Of a DNA stretch of 64,000 nucleotides, positions 10,192 to 20,300 are shown piece by piece. The DNA is from Paenibacillus borealis (GTDB taxonomy: Bacteria > Bacillota > Bacilli > Paenibacillales > Paenibacillaceae), in the NCBI RefSeq assembly GCF_000758665.1, contig NZ_CP009285.1, forward strand, positions 5,828,001 through 5,892,000, written 5' to 3'. The translations under genes and the position numbers were made by a program. Within the stretch, counting starts at the first letter, position 1; each line of letters opens with the position of its first letter. The notes beneath the pieces were generated by a model. That model was not told the DNA's origin. It worked only from the letters and a program-made list of their open reading frames with translations, and did no database searches.

Positions 10192-11109
10192 CTATTCTTT
10201 AACTGCACCTATGGTAAGGCCCTGGATGAAGTAACGCTGAAAGAACGGATACGCGAATATAATGGGCCCGGTAGCCAGCACCACCATTGCCATACGTGAA
10301 GTATCCTGAGGCATGGAGCGCATCGCTTCCAGGCTGAGTGAGCTGTTCTGCGAATTCTGCATAATGAACTGCATACTGGTCTCAATCCGCATCAGCATCG
10401 ACTGCAGCGGCACCAGATTGGGATTATCAATATAGAGCAGAGCATTGAACCAGTCGTTCCAGTACCCGAGCGTGCTGAACAGGCCAATTGTAGCCAGGCC
10501 GGGCAGGGACAGCGGCAGAACAATTCTCAGGAAGGTGCGGAACTCTCCGGCACCGTCGATTTTGGCCGACTCGATCAGGGCATCCGGCACGCTGGTAATG
10601 TAGAAGGTCCGCAGAATCATAATGTAAAAAGCATTGACCGCCAGCGGCAGCACCAGCGCCCAGATACTGTCCTTCAGGCCCAGCAGCTGCGTCACGATAA
10701 TATAGGTAGGCACGAGCCCGCCGTTAAATAACATGGTGAAGAAAGCAAAAAACGCGAAGAAATTGCGGTATTTGAAGCTTTTACGGGAAATGGCATAGGC
10801 ATAGAGTGAAATAAGCAGCAGGCTGACCAGCGTGCCAATTACGGTAACAGCAATCGTCACCCCATAGGAACGGAGCAGCGTATCCCCCGAGCCAAATACA
10901 TATTTGTAGGCTTCGAGACTCCATTTGGCCGGAATTAATTGATAGCCGTCCCGCGCAAGCGAACCTTCGTCAGTGAAGGAGATGAGGACTACGAACAGAA
11001 ACGGGAAGATGCACAGTATGGCAAAGCCTCCGGCGATACAGTTGAAGATGATATTCCACACGGACGACAGCCGGTGAAAATCGCGCGATTTCACAGCATT
11101 AGCAGACAT
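10192..11109 (-). CDS. Sugar ABC transporter permease, LplC/YtcP type
   Basis: This 305-residue inner-membrane protein has about six predicted membrane segments and the permease EAA loop ESAKIDGAGEFRTFLRIVLP near residue 190, which docks the ATPase. It ends in FFQRYFIQGLTIGAVKE, typical of carbohydrate permeases of the LplC/YtcP group in Paenibacillus. The ATG at 11109 follows GAGG. It follows the partner permease after 28 bp and is followed by GH3 after 21 bp. Together with 11138-12064 it should form the channel for the glycan importer. No ATPase gene is nearby, as is usual for systems served by MsmX-like shared ATPases. Confidence 0.93.
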   Translation of the reverse strand: MSANAVKSRDFHRLSSVWNIIFNCIAGGFAILCIFPFLFVVLISFTDEGSLARDGYQLIPAKWSLEAYKYVFGSGDTLLRSYGVTIAVTVIGTLVSLLLISLYAYAISRKSFKYRNFFAFFAFFTMLFNGGLVPTYIIVTQLLGLKDSIWALVLPLAVNAFYIMILRTFYITSVPDALIESAKIDGAGEFRTFLRIVLPLSLPGLATIGLFSTLGYWNDWFNALLYIDNPNLVPLQSMLMRIETSMQFIMQNSQNSSLSLEAMRSMPQDTSRMAMVVLATGPIIFAYPFFQRYFIQGLTIGAVKE

Positions 11110-11137
11110 TGGATGACCTCACTTTCCTTCATTTTCC

Positions 11138-12064
11138 CTAGAATAATGCACTGTCCTTATCGAATCTGCGCACGATGTAATTCGAGGTGATGACCAGTAC
11201 AAAGCCAACCACGGATTGATATAAGCCCGCAGCCGTGCTCATCCCGATCTCGCCGGTAGTCTTGAGCCCGCGGTACACATACGTATCGATAACATTGGTC
11301 ACGCTGTAGAGTGTCCCCGAATCCCGTGGCACCTGATAGAACAGCCCGAAATCGGCATAAAAAATCTTCCCGATCGCAAGCAAAGTCATGATGATAATGA
11401 TCGGATTCAGCAGCGGCAGCGTAATATTGCGGATCTGCTGGAACTTGCTGGCCCCGTCGATCATCGATGCTTCGTACAGGGACTTGTCGATGCCCATGAT
11501 GGCGGCCAGATAGACCACACTGTTGTAGCCGACAGCCTTCCAAAGATAGACGAATATAATAATGAACGGCCAGTATTTCGATTCGGAGTACCATGAGATT
11601 TTGCTGCCGAATAAGGCGTTAAGCAGTCCCCGCTCCGAGCTCAGAAAGCTGAAGGCAAAGTAGCCTACAACGACCCAGGACAGAAAATACGGCAGGAACA
11701 TTCCAGTCTGATAGAGCTTGGCCAGCTTTTTATTGGTAATCTCAGACAGCACAACTGCCAGCAGCACCGACAGGATCAGGCCAATGATAATGAAAGCCGT
11801 ATTATATAGAAGCGTGTTGCGTGTGATCAGAAAAGCATCGTTGGTGCTGAACAGAAACTTGAAGTTATCCCAGCCGACCCACTTGCTGTTAATAATGCTG
11901 GCCCAGAACCCGTCCCTGCTGAACCGGTATTCCTTAAACGCAATGACCGTACCCACCATAGGCAGGTAGGAGAAGAACAAAAACCACAGTGCGCCCGGGA
12001 GAACCATAAACAGCAGCACTTTATTTCTGACAATATCTTTAGCGGACTTTCCTATTTTCCCCAT
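11138..12064 (-). CDS. Sugar ABC transporter permease, LplB type
   Basis: This 308-residue membrane protein has about six membrane segments and the EAA loop YEASMIDGASKFQQIRNITLP near residue 200. The opening FLFFSYLPMVGTVIAFKEYRF is characteristic of LplB-like permeases that work with complex-oligosaccharide binding lipoproteins. The ATG at 12064 has GAGGAAC upstream. It lies downstream of the binding-protein gene beyond an intergenic terminator (12105-12144), so its expression probably comes from read-through and should be lower than that of the lipoprotein. Confidence 0.93.
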   Translation of the reverse strand: MGKIGKSAKDIVRNKVLLFMVLPGALWFLFFSYLPMVGTVIAFKEYRFSRDGFWASIINSKWVGWDNFKFLFSTNDAFLITRNTLLYNTAFIIIGLILSVLLAVVLSEITNKKLAKLYQTGMFLPYFLSWVVVGYFAFSFLSSERGLLNALFGSKISWYSESKYWPFIIIFVYLWKAVGYNSVVYLAAIMGIDKSLYEASMIDGASKFQQIRNITLPLLNPIIIIMTLLAIGKIFYADFGLFYQVPRDSGTLYSVTNVIDTYVYRGLKTTGEIGMSTAAGLYQSVVGFVLVITSNYIVRRFDKDSALF

Positions 12065-12104
12065 GCTCCCAGTTCCTCCTTTGCCGGAAAATTCTTCCGT
12101 TAAT

Positions 12105-12144
12105 ACAAAAAGATCGGGCCAAGTCTAATCACCCGCCCGATCTT
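12105..12144 (-). terminator. Intergenic terminator/attenuator between binding protein and permeases
   Basis: A perfect 10-bp inverted repeat, aagatcgggc (12110-12119) and gcccgatctt (12135-12144), is followed on the minus strand by TTTTGTATT. It lies right after the binding-protein stop and before the permease genes of the same operon. Such partial terminators are a known way to make the lipoprotein in excess over its permeases. Confidence 0.8.
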
Positions 12145-12154
12145 GAATTACCTG

Positions 12155-13678
12155 CTACTTATTGTTCGCTGCTTTCCAGGCGTCGAGCTGTGTTTGTGCT
12201 TCGGCAATAATTTTATCCAGACCGGCGGCTTTGAATTTCTCATTGGCCTTGGCCAGATACTCTTCCGGATCTACCGAGCCTGTCATCAGCGGTGCCCAGA
12301 ATTCTTCCTTCACGTTCTGAACGGCAGCAATTTCATTCGTGATGTTGGACGTATCGAAGTTAAAGCCAAGCAGCGGCGCGTTGATGCCGGAATCATTGAA
12401 CTTCTTGAATTCTTCCCATTTGTTCTCAGGGTCGCCTTCATTCAGGTAGTTGATCATAATGTTGCCCAGTGAGAAGGTCGGCATATCGTAGTTCTTCGCA
12501 TCCGGGAGGTTCTTGATCATGTTGTCGCTGATTTTCTCGTAATGGACGCCTTCGATACCGGAATCAATCATGTTGCGCAATACAGGATCTGTATTCAGCA
12601 GGTTCAGGAATTCCATTGCTTTCTCAGGGTGCTCGGAGTTGGCGGAGATGGCCTGCATGGACCCCATAACGGACCAGTTGTAGATGTAAGGCTGGCTGGC
12701 CGGCGTGGACACAACCGGATAACCGTAGCTTGCACTCCACAGATTGTCAGCCATCGGCTGGGTGGCAGCCCGGTCGGTGAACCATTTACCCGCTTTGTAC
12801 AAGTCATCCACCGACGATGTTGTAGCTACTTCAGGAGAGATGTAGCCTGCCTGATAGAACTTGCGGACGGTTTTCAGCGCTTCCTTGATTTCCGGGGTTT
12901 CCAGGATGTTCACTACTTTATAGTCCTTGGTGTCCATGTATACCGCCATAGGCATCTTCTCGATGATATAGTCAAACGGCATAATCGGCATGAAGTCCTT
13001 GACCATGGCGTACGGGGTAATCTCCGGCTCGTTGTCTTTGATTGTTTTGAGCAGCGGCTCGAGATCTGCCATCGTTTTCACGCTGGTGAGATCAAGCTTG
13101 TATTTGTCCAGCAGCTCTTTGTTGAAGCGGAATACCTCTTGCGCAGGCAGCTCTTTATTGGCCGGAATCGCATAGTTATGGCCGTCCACCTTGGAGCCTT
13201 CCAGGAAGGCCGGATCAATGGCATCCACGATGCCTTTGCCCTGATTCTTCAGCAGATCATCCAGCTGCAGGAACGCCCCTTTGCGGGCATTCTGCACATA
13301 ATCAAACGCCCAGGAACAGGTGAACAGAATATCCATCGGTTCGCCCGAGGCAACCATGACCTGCATTTTCTGCGTGTAATCCCCGAAGTCAATCATCTTC
13401 ACATCGAGTGTGGCATTGATTTTGTCCAGCGTGTATTTATTAATTTCATCAACAACTTTGTTCAGGTCCTTCTGCGGTGCCCCGATGGTGTACCAGATCA
13501 GTTCTACGGGATCTTCCGAAGGCTTGGTTTCAGATGTGGCCGCTGTGTTCGTCCCCGATGCAGTTTCTCCGCCCGTATTCGTATTCTTGGCGTTGTTCCC
13601 CCCGCATGCGCTAAGCGCCAGTGATAATGTTAAAAGCGTTGTCAACAACAAGGAGAAGTGTTTCTTTTTCTTACTCAT
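12155..13678 (-). CDS. Sugar-binding lipoprotein of the glycan importer
   Basis: This 507-residue extracellular solute-binding protein is anchored as a lipoprotein. The leader MSKKKKHFSLLLTTLLTLSL ends in the lipobox LSAC (Cys near residue 25), followed by a Gly/Asn/Thr-rich tether. The body matches family-1 binding proteins with the DUF3502-type C-terminus common beside LplB/LplC permeases. ATG at 13678 follows AAGGGGGT. It is the first gene after the yesN terminator, so it needs its own promoter in 13679-13860. From its neighbours the ligand should be a high-mannose oligosaccharide ending in GlcNAc; that is inference. Confidence 0.92.
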   Translation of the reverse strand: MSKKKKHFSLLLTTLLTLSLALSACGGNNAKNTNTGGETASGTNTAATSETKPSEDPVELIWYTIGAPQKDLNKVVDEINKYTLDKINATLDVKMIDFGDYTQKMQVMVASGEPMDILFTCSWAFDYVQNARKGAFLQLDDLLKNQGKGIVDAIDPAFLEGSKVDGHNYAIPANKELPAQEVFRFNKELLDKYKLDLTSVKTMADLEPLLKTIKDNEPEITPYAMVKDFMPIMPFDYIIEKMPMAVYMDTKDYKVVNILETPEIKEALKTVRKFYQAGYISPEVATTSSVDDLYKAGKWFTDRAATQPMADNLWSASYGYPVVSTPASQPYIYNWSVMGSMQAISANSEHPEKAMEFLNLLNTDPVLRNMIDSGIEGVHYEKISDNMIKNLPDAKNYDMPTFSLGNIMINYLNEGDPENKWEEFKKFNDSGINAPLLGFNFDTSNITNEIAAVQNVKEEFWAPLMTGSVDPEEYLAKANEKFKAAGLDKIIAEAQTQLDAWKAANNK

Positions 13679-13860
13679 TTGCCGTACCCCCTTTTAATTA
13701 GCCGTCCGGAAATCCAGGCCCGCCGGGCATTCCCGGCTGCAGGTTTCCATGAGCTATACGTTTACTTTATAAGATGAAAGCATTTTCAAATAGAAGAGAA
13801 ACTATATAAATTCATGTATGAAGTAAAGAAAAATACCCTCAAACATAACATCTATCTTAC

Positions 13861-13887
13861 AAAAAGGAGCTGCCTTAGAGCAGCCCC
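13861..13887 (-). terminator. Terminator overlapping the end of yesN
   Basis: An 8-bp stem (gcagcccc at 13880-13887 with ggagctgc at 13866-13873, one G-T pair) is followed on the minus strand by TTTTT. The stem includes the last codons and the stop of the response regulator gene. It separates the regulator transcript from the transporter/enzyme transcript. Confidence 0.75.
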
Positions 13888-15392
13888 TTGAATTCTGTCG
13901 GAGAGATGCCAACGTATTTCTTAAATTGTTTGTAGAAATAGCCCATCTCCCAGTAGCCGACACTTCGCGCGATCTCATGTACCTTGTGGTTTGTCGAGCG
14001 GAGCTGCTCCTTCGCCTTCTCAATCCGGTAACGGTTCATATATTCCGCAAACGATTCACCGGTCATTTTGTGAAACAGCTGTCCGAGATACACCGGGTGA
14101 ATATTGAACATGAAGCCCAGCTTCTTCAGCGACAGATCCTCACTGTAGGATTTCTCAATATAATTCAGCACCTGGTTCACAACCGGGCTCTTCAGCTCAC
14201 GGTCCAGCAGTTCGATGATGCTTCCGGCTGTCTGCATGACAGCAGCGGACAGGCCCGGCAGTGAATTCGCCCTGTGTATCGCGGTCAGCCCCTGCGCAAT
14301 AAGCTCCCGCTCCATTTCACTGCGGATCTCTTTAATCAGCATGCGGAAATACAGAATCCATTCCAGGGAAATCTCCCGGAGCAGCTCGGGGGTCAGCCCC
14401 TCCATACATTTCGCAGAGAAATACAATTCGAGCCGCCCGGTCAGCGCCGGAAGATTCTTGGCCATAATTAATTTCGAATACTCGCTCCAGTCCTCCGGTA
14501 AGGCCGCTTCAATATCTTCCTTGCGCTCCTTCAGCTGTTCATAATAGATCAGGCTGCGCTCCGGGTAGATTTCCAGGAATTCCTGAGCCTGCTTCGCCTG
14601 CTCATAGCTGGCCGGAGCAGCCTGCACCCCGTCCATGACGGCTCCAACCGCAACGCGCAGCCGCTGGCCGGGAGCGCCTAAGCCGGTGATCTCCTGCAGA
14701 ATGGAGGCCATCTCTTCCGCCCCTCTGCTCTCGTCCGCATAATTATGTATGAGCACCAGATCACTATCCGAGTCCCAGAACATGAAGAACGAAGCATGGG
14801 CACCGACTAGAGCGGCGGCATTCTTCCGGAAGGCTTCCGTGGCCGGCTCCGCCTGGACCAGCGCAACTTGAATATAACGGCTGCTGATTGACAAGCCCAG
14901 CAGATTCAGCCGTTCGGACAGCTCTTCAGGATCAATCTGCCTCCGCATCCAGCGCAGCAGCACATTATCCTTCAGCACGGAGTTCGTATACTCATACCAC
15001 TCCGTATCGAGTCTGGAGACATTCAGCTTCTCGGCAATCGTCTCCAGCGTACTCTGGAATTCCTCCAGGTTGATCGGCTTGAGCAGATAATTCTCAATGC
15101 CGAGCGACAGGCCTTCTTTGACATAGATGAATTCATCATAGCCGCTCAGCACAACCACCTTCAGCTCCGGAAGGAATTCCTGGGCAGCACGGATCAGCTC
15201 AAGGCCGGTCATCACGGGCATGGATATATCGGTAATGAGAATATCGGCAGGCACCTCGCGCAGCTGCTCCAGCGCTTCCTGCCCGTTCTCGGCTTGTCCC
15301 ACAATCGTGAGGCCCAGCCGCTCCCAGTCCAATATATCCTGCAGGCCGCTAAGAATGAACGGCTCATCATCGACAATAAACACCTTATACAT
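13875..15392 (-). CDS. YesN-type response regulator (REC + AraC HTH)
   Basis: This 505-residue cytoplasmic regulator has an N-terminal receiver domain starting MYKVFIVDDEPFILSG, with the phospho-acceptor Asp in ADILITDISMPVMTG (about residue 55). A long middle region is followed by two AraC-type helix-turn-helix motifs at the end (EDLSLKKLGFMFNIHPVYLG and VHEIARSVGYWEMGYFYKQF). The start is the ATG at 15392 behind AAGGAGGA; upstream codons in the same frame belong to the sensor gene. It overlaps yesM by 8 bp. It probably activates the GH85 and importer promoters, since both genes flank it on the same strand. Confidence 0.93.
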   Translation of the reverse strand: MYKVFIVDDEPFILSGLQDILDWERLGLTIVGQAENGQEALEQLREVPADILITDISMPVMTGLELIRAAQEFLPELKVVVLSGYDEFIYVKEGLSLGIENYLLKPINLEEFQSTLETIAEKLNVSRLDTEWYEYTNSVLKDNVLLRWMRRQIDPEELSERLNLLGLSISSRYIQVALVQAEPATEAFRKNAAALVGAHASFFMFWDSDSDLVLIHNYADESRGAEEMASILQEITGLGAPGQRLRVAVGAVMDGVQAAPASYEQAKQAQEFLEIYPERSLIYYEQLKERKEDIEAALPEDWSEYSKLIMAKNLPALTGRLELYFSAKCMEGLTPELLREISLEWILYFRMLIKEIRSEMERELIAQGLTAIHRANSLPGLSAAVMQTAGSIIELLDRELKSPVVNQVLNYIEKSYSEDLSLKKLGFMFNIHPVYLGQLFHKMTGESFAEYMNRYRIEKAKEQLRSTNHKVHEIARSVGYWEMGYFYKQFKKYVGISPTEFKGLL

Positions 15393-17211
15393 GCTCTGTC
15401 TCCTCCTTAACGGGATATGGAAAAGTAATGGTGACCTCGGTGCCTGCTCCTTGTTCACTAGCCAGCTCAACCCCGTACGGCTTGCCGTACATCAGCCTTA
15501 GCCGTTCATGGATGCTCCGCAGCCCGAACGACTCTGATCCGGACAATTCCCGGTTATCCTCCAGCCCCAGCCGGAGCCGGTCCAGCTTCTCCCCGGCAAT
15601 GCCCAGGCCGTTGTCCGTGACTACAGCCCGTATATTGTTGTTATCATCGGGATGGATCCTGATGCTGATCACGTTACCGGTTTGTCCGGTGCGCATGCCA
15701 TGCAGAATGTAGTTCTCGATTACCGGCTGGAGGGACATTTTGAGTACAGGAAGACCTTCCAGCTCTTTACTGCAGTCGATGGTATAAGCGAACCGGTCCT
15801 TGTAACGGATCCGGAACAGCTCCAGGTACATACGGCAGGCTTCCAGCTCATCCTTGAACGTATATTTCGCCTTCGGGCGGACATACGATTTGAAGAGCAC
15901 AGACAGGCTGTAGATCATTTCGCCGACATCCTTCGCTCCGCTGGAAATCGCCCGCATCCGTATAACCTCCAGCGTATTATAGAGAAAATGCGGATTCACC
16001 CTAGCCTCCAGGGTAGCGATTTCCGTATGCTTCTGCTTGATTTCAGCTTTGTACACCTGATCAATATACTGGTTCAGTTCATCCAGCATGCTGTTGAAGC
16101 TCTTGGCAATCTGGCCTAATTCATCCTCACGGTTGTCTACGATCCGGGTGTTCAAATCCCCGTTTTTGACCTTGCGGGTGAAGCGGATGATGCGGTGTGT
16201 CCGTTTGGCAAAATTCGAAATAAACATCGCCGGCAGCAGCACTGCGAACAGGATGCATACGAGGGCAATCGTAACAATGGTATTGCGCGCACTGCTGTAG
16301 GTTTCGGCGAGCTCCTTCTTAGAGATCAGGCTGACCACCGTGTAACCCGCCTGGCTCTGGGTCAGGCGGGTCGCCACCATCCCGTCCATGGAGATTTCTT
16401 CCCCGGAGTTCGCCCCTTGCAGCTGCAGATATTTCCGGCCGTACCCTTGACCCGAAGTGTCAAAGATGACTTCATTCTGGGCAGAGAGCACAAGAATTTC
16501 GCCTTTGAAATCCTGCTTATAATTATTCATCGCCTGCCAGATGGATTCGGAATCAAAGTAGACCAGCATCTGGCCGATATTGAGCAGCGACGACTTGTTG
16601 GTAATGGGGATTTTCACCGAGAACATAGGGGTTCTCTGCATGCCGATGCTCTTCAGCACCCAAATATTCGGCACGGACACCAGGCTCTCCTCATCCAGAA
16701 CCATCGAATCAGGGACGAAGGAATGGGCCGCATTGGTCGATACCCGGTCAAACTGTCTGCGGTTGTCATAATAGTACATCACCTGCTGATTGGCGCTGTA
16801 CAGCATCAGGCTGCGGATATCCGGATCATCGTCGATCTTGTTCTGGAAATACTGCACAGCGTTAGACGTAGACTGATCCCCGAGCAGGTAGCGGTCCAGC
16901 CGGTGCTCGACATATTCGCCGAAGGGATGCTCCAGCAGAAATGTGGTGTTGCTCGCCAGACTCCCGTCCCGGTAGACATCACGCATCATATCCTGGACGG
17001 ACTGGTATTTGTTCTCCACATAGTTGCTGATGCTCTCCATCGTCTTGCGCTGGATATCCATCTGCCGCTGCACCGCAGAATCCGAGATCAGCATCAGCAC
17101 CAGATACGAGAAGGCAATGATCGTTGCAATGAAGATACAGGATACGATAAGGGTAAACCGCATAAACATATTATCTTTAAAATACTTGCGGTACAGGGAA
17201 TTACTCCGCAT
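15385..17211 (-). CDS. YesM-type sensor histidine kinase
   Basis: This 608-residue membrane kinase is the partner of the YesN regulator it overlaps. It has a membrane segment near residues 20-42, a large extracellular sensor region, a second membrane segment near 290-312, HAMP, then the His_kinase (YesM/LytS) box EARVNPHFLYNTLEVIRM with the phospho-His, and an ATPase domain with VIENYILHGM and DNGLGIAG. The start is the ATG at 17211 with AAGGAGGTGG upstream. It probably senses the sugar, possibly through the binding protein. It lies between the GH85 gene and the importer genes. Confidence 0.93.
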   Translation of the reverse strand: MRSNSLYRKYFKDNMFMRFTLIVSCIFIATIIAFSYLVLMLISDSAVQRQMDIQRKTMESISNYVENKYQSVQDMMRDVYRDGSLASNTTFLLEHPFGEYVEHRLDRYLLGDQSTSNAVQYFQNKIDDDPDIRSLMLYSANQQVMYYYDNRRQFDRVSTNAAHSFVPDSMVLDEESLVSVPNIWVLKSIGMQRTPMFSVKIPITNKSSLLNIGQMLVYFDSESIWQAMNNYKQDFKGEILVLSAQNEVIFDTSGQGYGRKYLQLQGANSGEEISMDGMVATRLTQSQAGYTVVSLISKKELAETYSSARNTIVTIALVCILFAVLLPAMFISNFAKRTHRIIRFTRKVKNGDLNTRIVDNREDELGQIAKSFNSMLDELNQYIDQVYKAEIKQKHTEIATLEARVNPHFLYNTLEVIRMRAISSGAKDVGEMIYSLSVLFKSYVRPKAKYTFKDELEACRMYLELFRIRYKDRFAYTIDCSKELEGLPVLKMSLQPVIENYILHGMRTGQTGNVISIRIHPDDNNNIRAVVTDNGLGIAGEKLDRLRLGLEDNRELSGSESFGLRSIHERLRLMYGKPYGVELASEQGAGTEVTITFPYPVKEETEHV

Positions 17212-17263
17212 AGTCCACCTCCTTAACATTTGCTGGCTTACGCCTGTCATTATGATACACAAG

Positions 17264-17343
17264 AAGCGCTCCCCCCTAATACTGTTCAGGAGTGAGCGCC
17301 TTGTTTATGGCTTGCAAGCGGGCGGTAATTCCTTACCGCCCGC
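17264..17343 (-). terminator. Double hairpin after the GH85 gene
   Basis: Five bases past the GH85 stop is a perfect 11-bp stem, gcgggcggtaa (17318-17328) with ttaccgcccgc (17333-17343), without a T-run. A second imperfect hairpin (17264-17302, aagcgctcc against gtgagcgcctt) follows and leads into TTCTTGTGT. The second hairpin resembles the terminator at 51756-51799 after the other SLH gene. Confidence 0.6.
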
Positions 17344-17348
17344 CAGGC

Positions 17349-20300
17349 TTAATTCAAATAATTCAGCAGCAGCTGCGCAGCTTCTGCACGGGTGGCAGGG
17401 GCTTTGGGCGCAAAGGTTCCGTCAGCCCGCCCTCTCACGAGGCCAAGCGCTGCCGCTTCAGCCACCTGATCCGCTGCCCAGTCCGAGATATCCGCAGCAT
17501 CCTTAATAGTCAGGCTGCCCGCTGCGGCCGGGATTGAACCCTGCTGCAGCCGGTAAGCCCGCATCAGAATGACGGTCATCTCTTCGCGGCTGATCTCCGC
17601 AGACGGCTGGAAGGATTCCGGCGTACGGCCGGTAATCAGCCCCGCCTGGACCATGCCGGAGAGCCCACTCTGATACCAGGCGCCTGCCGGAACATCGGCG
17701 AAGGAAGTAGTGCCGCTGCCGCTTAGCTGCAGCATGCCCGCCATCAGCTGCACGAATTCAGCCCGGGTAATATTGCGGCCCGGCTGATAAGCCTGCTCTG
17801 ATATCCCCTTGATCAGATGCTTCGCAGACAGCTCACGCAAGGCTTCAAAGGCCCAGTGCGTGACCGGAACATCGCTGAACTGCTTGGAATACTCCAGCAG
17901 CGCATACGTGCCGCCGCCGTCCAGAAGTCCCGTGAGCCCGCCGTCTTCTGCCGCCCCGCCCAGATAGGCGAGTGTGCCGTCACTTCCCGCACGGTACAGG
18001 CCAAGCAGCTTCGGCGTAAGTCCGTCAGCCTGCCATACCAGACTCACTGGAGTTGTATAAGCTTCAAGATGGTGCGCCGTTCCATCCGCCCCGGTCAGAT
18101 ACAGCTCATAATCGATCAGCTTGCCTCTCAGCGTTACGCCGGCCTCCGTCTTCAGCTTCACTTCATCCAGCGCCTTCAATTCCGCCTTCAGCAGGATCTT
18201 TGCGCCGCCGCTTTGATCAGCAGGCAGGACTTCCGCCAGCTGCTTCAGCAGCGCCGGCGCCAGCACCAGCCCGATTCCGTCTCCCTGCACACGCAGGGAA
18301 TGGGTTCCCAGCAGCGCCCCGGCATCCACCGGAAGCTCAATGACAGCCGCTTGCCCTATCTGCACTGTAACTACCCCGTTCACCGCAGAGCTGCTAAGCT
18401 GGGCGGCGGTAATGACTGCAGCCGAAGGACCCGGCGTTGCGGCTGGTTGTGGTGTTGCCGCAGGCTTCGCCGTTACTGACGGCGGACTTGTTGTTGTCAC
18501 CGGAGGATTCGTTGGCGTCACGGCTTGGCGGTTGACGCTCAGAGCAATCGGCTCCGTGCGGACCGCATCCGTATAAGTACGGTTACCAATGATGCGGGTA
18601 TTGGTCACCTCAACCTGGTACGCCCCCGCATCAGCAATTTGAGTCTGTCCGATGGTCAGGCTGCTTCCAAGCGCACCCTCCAGTACAAGGTCATTCTTCA
18701 GCCAGCGGTAGCTCAGCTCCCCGTAAGTTGAAGCGGCAACTACGCTGAAGGTTACCGGATCACCCTCTGGTACCGGATTAACCGTGGCCGTAAATGCTTG
18801 AACCGACGGGAGTTCATGCGCCGGATAGACCTTGAGCTTAAGCTCCGTTCCGGTGATACGTTCTGCATTCAGCTCCGCTTTGCCGGTCAGCACCACACGG
18901 TACTGCATCCCGTCATCTTCCACTCCCGGAGTGAAGCGGTACACCGCTCCGGTAACATCCGGAACCGGCAGCCAATCCCCGCCGTCCGCGCGCTTCATCT
19001 CCCAGGCGATGGACTCCACATCTCCTGTCAGATCCACCAGCAGCGTTACAGCTTCCCCTCCGGTTGTCTCCAGCAGAGGCGGCAGATCGGTCACGAATGC
19101 CGGAAGAGTCCATTCTGCTTCAGCCGGAAGCACCTGCAGGAGGTATTCCTGCTCACCGGTCAAGCCGCCTTCGCCTGTCACGACTACCTTGTACCGGTAG
19201 CCGCTCATCGACTCCGACAACTCCGGAAGCGTCAGCACCTCCCCCGTTCCGGCCGGTTCGCCATAGCCCTCTCCCCTGTCCACATACCAAGTGTAGGATA
19301 GACTGCCTGCCCCTTTGCCGGCGGCGCGCAGCACACCAGTCCCGCCCGCCCGCAGCGAGCCTTCACTGACAATCTGCACCTCCGGGGCCTTGAGGGCCCA
19401 TTTCGCCGTCAGCGTTAATTCACCAGGTACCGTCCGGGCAGCAAAATCCCATTTCTCGGCACCGTTGTACCAGCCCTCCAGCTCGTAACCTTCCTTCGTT
19501 ACAGCCGGAGCATTCAAGTACTCCCCGTACACAGCCTGAACTACTGTTCCGGCCGGACTTCCCCCGTTAGCATCAAAGGTGATATCATAGCGCCCTCTAA
19601 GGTATACAGGCCGGGACTTGTTCCCGCTGTAATCCTCCATCACCGCTGTTACCACTTTAGCTGTTGAGGTAAAGCTCAGACTGGCTTTTGTCGTGCGGCC
19701 GCGGATAATCATAGGCTTGTTCGCAGCAGCATCCGACAAATAGGTTACCGGAAAGGATCTGTCCTTGCCGTCTTCATTAATATACATATACCGCCAGTCC
19801 CTGGCGTTCGGCATCGGCAGGTTCAGCGTATTGCCGTTCCACGACCAATTCTCCGCATAGGGCTCGGACACCTTATCGGTGAAGGTCCCGTTATAGGTTA
19901 CCTTATCCGTATTGCCAGCCTGGACCGTAACGGTATACTCGTCTCCGTTCACCGGCATGTTCGGGAACAGGGCTGAAGTTGTACCCTCGGGCAAGGTCAG
20001 TTCCTGCAAGACCGGCTCAGGCGTGGTAATCCAGTTGGTCGACTTCACTGTAACCTTAACCGCACCCTGGGCGGAACCGGGATTCGACCATTTGACCAGT
20101 AAATCCCCATCCGCAGCAGACGCTGCTTCAATATTCGAGACCGCCGAATTCAGGTCGAAGGACAAGCTGGCTGCGTCCCCCTCCAGCCCGTCCGCCCCTA
20201 CCGGAACAACCTTGAGGACACCGGCTTTGGACGGCAGCTTTTTGATATAGAACATCTCGTCATATTTGCCGCCCATATAGATATCGTTCACATATATATT

